The notes under the pieces: model-generated | Told to the model about the DNA's origin: nothing | What the model saw: only the letters and a program-made list of their open reading frames with translations | Databases searched by the model: none | Part shown: positions 1 to 5,159 of the stretch, piece after piece | How the letters are laid out: every line of letters begins with the position of its first letter | How positions within the stretch are numbered: position 1 is the stretch's first letter | Position numbers and translations under genes: made by a program | From: Dehalococcoidia bacterium | GTDB lineage: Bacteria; Chloroflexota; Dehalococcoidia; SZUA-161 | Direction of reading: 5' to 3' | DNA: 5,159 nucleotides | Assembly (NCBI GenBank): GCA_014859215.1 | Contig: JACUUS010000159.1 | Coordinates: 1 to 5,159 of the forward strand

Positions 1-1
1 C

Positions 2-763
2 CTCAGCCCCGGCCGGTATACGGACGACATGGCGATGATGCTTTGCATCGCCCGCAGCATCGTCGAGAAAGGCTGCTTCGATGCGGGCGACGTCGCGACC
101 AGGTTCCTGGAGTGGTTTGACGGCGATCCCGTCGGCATCGGGCGTACTACCTGGCTCGCGCTATCGGAGATGAAACGGGGAGCTTCCTGGCTGGAGGCAT
201 CGGAGAATGCCCACCGCGTGCTCGGCGGCCTCTCCGCGGGTAACGGCAGCATCATGCGCTGCGCTCCCATCGGCCTGCTGGATTTCAGGCACGAGGACCG
301 GCTGATAAGGGACAGCATAGAAAGCTCGATAATAACGCACTGGGACCCTCAGGCCCGCTGGGGCGCGGTCGCCCTTAACCTGGCCGTCGCCCTTATCCTC
401 CTCGGGCAGAAATGCGACATGATGAAGGCGGTCAGGGAGAAGGTACAGCAGCCGGACGTTGTCAGGGCCGTGAGCGAGGTCGAGAAGTGGCGGAGCATCG
501 ACTTCGAGCCGTCCGCCTACGTGCTCGATACGCTTCAAGCCGCCCTGTGGTGCTTCCTCAACACCTCGTCCTTCGAGGAGGCGCTGATCACCGCCGTCAA
601 CCTGGGCGGGGATACGGATACGGTGGGCGCTGTTTGTGGAGCCCTGGCCGGGGCGGAGTACGGACATGAGGCTATCCCCGTGAGATGGCGCGATCTTCTA
701 CAGGATGCTGAAGAGATCAAGCGGCTGGCCGGACAGATTTATGAGCTCGCCGTCCCGGCCTGA
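2..763 (+). CDS. ADP-ribosylglycohydrolase (DraG/ARH family), 5'-truncated by the window edge
   Basis: Family members are metal-dependent hydrolases that remove ADP-ribose from modified proteins or other acceptors in the cytoplasm; the acceptor here is unknown. The open frame continues to the left edge, and the first visible residues read LSPGRYTDDMAMML. The TDD (residues 7-9 of the visible part) is the family's first metal-binding motif, so the ATG at 29 lies inside a conserved motif and is not the start. Other family signatures are GNGSIMRCAP (about residues 80-89), ITHWDP (about 110-115) and GGDTDTVGAVCGALAGA (about 202-218), where Asp204, Asp206 and Thr207 would be the second metal-ligand set. 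253 residues are visible; relatives are usually near 280-310, so the N-terminal 30-50 residues, including the first Gly-Asp helix motif, are missing. The Thr usually following TDD is Met here. The gene converges on the SDR gene with a 36-base gap. The family call is firm; the substrate is not known. Confidence 0.93.
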   Translation, partial: LSPGRYTDDMAMMLCIARSIVEKGCFDAGDVATRFLEWFDGDPVGIGRTTWLALSEMKRGASWLEASENAHRVLGGLSAGNGSIMRCAPIGLLDFRHEDRLIRDSIESSIITHWDPQARWGAVALNLAVALILLGQKCDMMKAVREKVQQPDVVRAVSEVEKWRSIDFEPSAYVLDTLQAALWCFLNTSSFEEALITAVNLGGDTDTVGAVCGALAGAEYGHEAIPVRWRDLLQDAEEIKRLAGQIYELAVPA

Positions 764-799
764 ATCCCGAACAGGTCAGAGTAGCCCGGCGGACGCGCT

Positions 800-1534
800 T
801 CAGCCCCCGCAGACGAACAGGCACTGGCCCGTCACGTAGGCCGAATCATCGCTGGAGAAGAACAGGACCGCGTTGGCGATATCCCGGGGTTCGCCTATCC
901 GCCGCAGCGGCACCTTCTGTTCGAGCATCTGTACAGTGGACGCGCCCGCTTCGTGGTCCAGCATGGGCGTGTTTATGATGCCCGGTCCAACGGCGTTCAC
1001 AGTGATATTGAAGGGTCCCACCTCCGTGGCCAGGCCCCTGGTAAAGCCGATAACTCCAGCCTTGGTCGCACCGTAATGGACCATGCCCGGGGTTCCCGAG
1101 TTACCGACTATGGAGGCGATATTCACGATTTTCCCGTACCGCTGTTTCCTCATGTGAGGCAGCACCGCGTGGCAGCAGAGGAAGATCCCTTTCACATTCA
1201 CATCGTGCAGGCGGTCCCAGAGCTCCTCCGTCGTCTTCGCTATCGACAGGGTCAGGCTCATGCCCGCGTTGTTGACCAGGATATCGACCTTGCCGAACCG
1301 GGACAGCACCTCGTTGACGCCTTGTTCCACGTCTGAGCTCCTGGAAACGTCTACCTTGCAGGCAAACGCATCTCCACCCGCCTTCTGGACGGTTGAGGCT
1401 GTCTCGGAAGCGCTTTCGAAGTCCAGGTCAAAAACGGCAATCCTGCCGCCTTCCTCCGCCAGCCTCAGGCATGTGCCGCGCCCGATGCCGCTGCCGCCGC
1501 CGGTAATGATGGCAACCCTGTCCTTTATCCGCAT
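800..1534 (-). CDS. SDR-family oxidoreductase, FabG-like (3-oxoacyl-ACP reductase/alcohol dehydrogenase type)
   Basis: This is a complete classical short-chain dehydrogenase of 244 residues, the normal length for the family; it is expected to be a cytoplasmic tetramer that reduces or oxidises a carbonyl/hydroxyl group with a nicotinamide cofactor. The Rossmann motif TGGGSGIG is at residues 11-18, NNAG at 88-91, and the catalytic tetrad is Asn113, Ser141, Tyr154 and Lys158 (YGATK). The PG motif is at 184-185, followed by INTPM. Asp36 at the end of the second beta strand (VFDLD) favours NAD(H) over NADP(H); this is an inference and argues against a simple assignment as the fatty-acid synthesis FabG. 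The C-terminus ends in VCGG, where VDGG is the more usual form. The start ATG has a strong upstream AGAAAGGTG. It lies 47 bases downstream of the HD gene and is probably last in the uvrA transcript. No fatty-acid genes are nearby, so the substrate cannot be named. Confidence 0.93.
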   Translation of the reverse strand: MRIKDRVAIITGGGSGIGRGTCLRLAEEGGRIAVFDLDFESASETASTVQKAGGDAFACKVDVSRSSDVEQGVNEVLSRFGKVDILVNNAGMSLTLSIAKTTEELWDRLHDVNVKGIFLCCHAVLPHMRKQRYGKIVNIASIVGNSGTPGMVHYGATKAGVIGFTRGLATEVGPFNITVNAVGPGIINTPMLDHEAGASTVQMLEQKVPLRRIGEPRDIANAVLFFSSDDSAYVTGQCLFVCGG

Positions 1535-1538
1535 ATCA

Positions 1539-1547
1539 CACCTTTCT
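1539..1547 (-). promoter_or_regulatory. Ribosome binding site of the SDR gene
   Basis: On the - strand this reads AGAAAGGTG, whose AAAGG core sits 6 bases before the ATG at 1534. It supports that start and shows that the SDR can be translated independently of the HD gene upstream. Confidence 0.7.
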
Positions 1548-1548
1548 A

Positions 1549-1558
1549 CGAATATTCG
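1549..1558. repeat. 10-bp perfect palindrome between the HD and SDR genes
   Basis: CGAATATTCG reads the same on both strands. It lies in the 47-base gap between the HD stop and the SDR start, just upstream of the SDR ribosome binding site. It could be an operator half-site pair or chance; a 10-bp palindrome alone is weak evidence. Confidence 0.3.
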
Positions 1559-1581
1559 AGGTGGGCAACGCAGGGAACGGG

Positions 1582-2133
1582 TTATAAACCGAGCGTGCCG
1601 GAGATACCCTTCATTGCCTCGAGACCGAGTGCTATGAATTCTTCAAGCTCAAGCCCGAGGTCGCTGCACAATGCGATCTGCTCGCGGTTCGCTCCCGCCG
1701 CAAAGCGTTTCTCCCCGAAACGCTTCACGAGCGAGGCCGCCGTGAGCCCGTCCAGCTTCCTGTCCGGGCGGACGAGCGCGCCTGCGGTAATCAGGCCGGT
1801 GAGCGGGTCGGCGCAGTACAGCGCCTTATCGAGCAGGCTGGTGCGCGGCACGCCGTGCACCTCGTTGTGGCAGAGAATTGCGCGGCACATTTCCTCTGAG
1901 GCACCGAGCTCTCCTGCCAGGTCGGAGCCCAGGGTGCTGTGGGAGGACGGGTCATCCTCCGTCAGCTCCACGTCAATGTCGTGAAGAAGGCCGGTGAGCC
2001 CCCATTCATCGCTGTTCTCGCCCAGGCGGGCGGCCAGCGCTCTCATTATGGCCTCGGTAGCCAGCATATGCTTTATGAGGTTCTGGCTTTCCACATTGGC
2101 CTCTACGGAGGCCATAATCCTGGTCCTGTCCAT
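1582..2133 (-). CDS. HD-superfamily predicted metal-dependent phosphohydrolase (HDIG-like, COG2316 type)
   Basis: This is a 183-residue single-domain protein. HD proteins hydrolyse phosphoester bonds, often in nucleotides or cyclic dinucleotides, using one or two metals held by His and Asp. The expected ligands appear in order: His22, the HD pair His51-Asp52 within LLHDID, His65, His89 (CHNEVHG) and Asp109 (CADPLTGLI). The pair is followed by Ile-Asp, where the HDIG motif has Ile-Gly. The C-terminal part, with LGLELEEFIALGLEAM, matches my memory of the small stand-alone HD family of about 185 residues (COG2316). ATG at 2133 is chosen as start because GAAGG lies 7 bases before it; a TTG directly upstream at 2136 would give one more residue but poorer spacing. 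The gene begins 13 bases after the uvrA stop and is very likely co-transcribed and perhaps translationally coupled with it. There is no signal peptide or membrane segment, so it should be cytoplasmic. The substrate is unknown. Confidence 0.88.
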   Translation of the reverse strand: MDRTRIMASVEANVESQNLIKHMLATEAIMRALAARLGENSDEWGLTGLLHDIDVELTEDDPSSHSTLGSDLAGELGASEEMCRAILCHNEVHGVPRTSLLDKALYCADPLTGLITAGALVRPDRKLDGLTAASLVKRFGEKRFAAGANREQIALCSDLGLELEEFIALGLEAMKGISGTLGL

Positions 2134-2140
2134 CAACTTG

Positions 2141-2145
2141 CCTTC
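2141..2145 (-). promoter_or_regulatory. Ribosome binding site of the HD gene, deciding its start
   Basis: On the - strand GAAGG follows directly after the uvrA stop TAA (2149-2147). It is 7 bases from the ATG at 2133 but only 4 from the TTG at 2136, which favours the ATG. Its place at the uvrA stop is what one expects for translational coupling. Confidence 0.6.
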
Positions 2146-2146
2146 A

Positions 2147-5041
<2,895 letters not shown>

Positions 5042-5051
5042 GTTGATCGTG

Positions 5052-5057
5052 TTCCTC
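5052..5057 (-). promoter_or_regulatory. Ribosome binding site of uvrA
   Basis: On the - strand GAGGAA lies 10 bases before the ATG at 5041. The spacing is slightly long but no other start codon lies between, and the protein begins with family-conserved sequence a few residues later. Confidence 0.65.
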
Positions 5058-5076
5058 GTTAGTTAGCCAATACTAT

Positions 5077-5105
5077 ATTCTAGCACGGAATCATGAGTGC
5101 AAAAA
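5077..5105 (-). promoter_or_regulatory. Probable sigma-70-type promoter of uvrA (extended -10)
   Basis: On the - strand TGCTAGAAT (5085-5077) is an extended -10 element: TG, one base, then TAGAAT, which differs from TATAAT at one position. A 17-base spacer places TTTTTG (5105-5100) at -35, a poor match, which fits an extended -10 promoter. Transcription would start near 5070, giving a leader of roughly 28 bases before the uvrA ATG. An alternative is TATAGT (5077-5072) with TTGCAC (5102-5097) and a 19-base spacer. The region is clearly richer in A and T than the genes. It is a prediction by eye only. Confidence 0.5.
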
Positions 5106-5123
5106 GCATGCCGGGGTGGGTTT

Positions 5124-5158
5124 GTTAATGGTCTACGATTTTGTCAGTAGTTAACTGA
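5124..5158. repeat. Overlapping inverted repeats upstream of the uvrA promoter
   Basis: Three symmetric elements overlap here. GTTAA (5124-5128) pairs with TTAAC (5151-5155), and inside it CTAC (5133-5136) pairs with GTAG (5147-5150). TCAGT (5144-5148) pairs with ACTGA (5154-5158) around a 5-base spacer. AGTTAACT (5149-5156) is a perfect palindrome. They sit about 20-50 bases upstream of the proposed -35 element, where an activator or repressor could bind. There is no T-run giving a clear terminator in either direction. They may be chance in AT-rich DNA; no known operator, including the classic LexA forms, is recognised. The element may continue past the right edge. Confidence 0.3.
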
Positions 5159-5159
5159 T

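Noticed and set aside
29..31. ATG at 29 as the start of the ADP-ribosylglycohydrolase
   Set aside because: The frame is open to the left edge and the upstream codons encode GRYTDD, part of the first metal-binding motif, so the true start lies outside the window.
764..799. Rho-independent terminator between the converging genes
   Set aside because: I see no GC-rich hairpin followed by a T-run on either strand in the 36-base gap.
2134..2136. TTG as the start of the HD gene
   Set aside because: It is only 4 bases from the GAAGG and is immediately followed by an ATG with better spacing. The difference is one residue.
5093..5128. Short + strand open frame in the uvrA leader (about 11 codons from ATG 5093)
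   Set aside because: It is very short and has no ribosome binding site before it. It overlaps the proposed promoter of the opposite strand.
5042..5159. Classic LexA box (CTG-N10-CAG or GAAC-N4-GTTC type) in the uvrA leader
   Set aside because: No good match to either form was found by eye. Only the unrelated short inverted repeats listed above are present.

Overview
The window is an ordinary bacterial chromosomal stretch with GC-rich genes, one end of a gene on the + strand and three genes packed on the - strand. From left to right on the map it holds: (1) the 3' part of an ADP-ribosylglycohydrolase gene (DraG/ARH family, + strand, cut by the left edge); (2) a short-chain dehydrogenase/reductase of the FabG type (- strand); (3) a small HD-superfamily phosphohydrolase (- strand); (4) a complete uvrA gene for the damage-sensing ATPase of nucleotide excision repair (- strand); (5) an AT-richer intergenic leader of about 118 bases that carries the likely uvrA promoter.

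Read in the direction of transcription, the - strand genes run uvrA -> HD hydrolase -> SDR. The HD gene starts 13 bases after the uvrA stop, with its ribosome binding site inside that gap. The SDR follows after 47 bases with its own good ribosome binding site. One transcript from the promoter near 5080 is the simplest reading. The SDR stop and the + strand ADP-ribosylglycohydrolase stop face each other across 36 bases, so those two genes converge and are probably not co-regulated.

The proteins suggest an anaerobic or environmental bacterium. Details of UvrA (an early CPQCG motif, IDQKGVSRNPRSTVGTVTEVYDYL-like segment in short form, and GLHPVDG after the first Walker B) recall Chloroflexota, perhaps Dehalococcoidia, but this is a memory-based impression of low to moderate confidence and no marker here settles it.

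Functionally, UvrA belongs to DNA repair. The HD protein is a predicted metal-dependent phosphohydrolase of unknown substrate, and the SDR is a predicted NAD(H)-dependent oxidoreductase. I see no insertion sequence, phage gene, CRISPR array, tRNA or rRNA, and no convincing new system. The points worth a second look are small: unusual residues next to both ATPase sites of UvrA, the uvrA-HD gene coupling, and overlapping inverted repeats upstream of the uvrA promoter.
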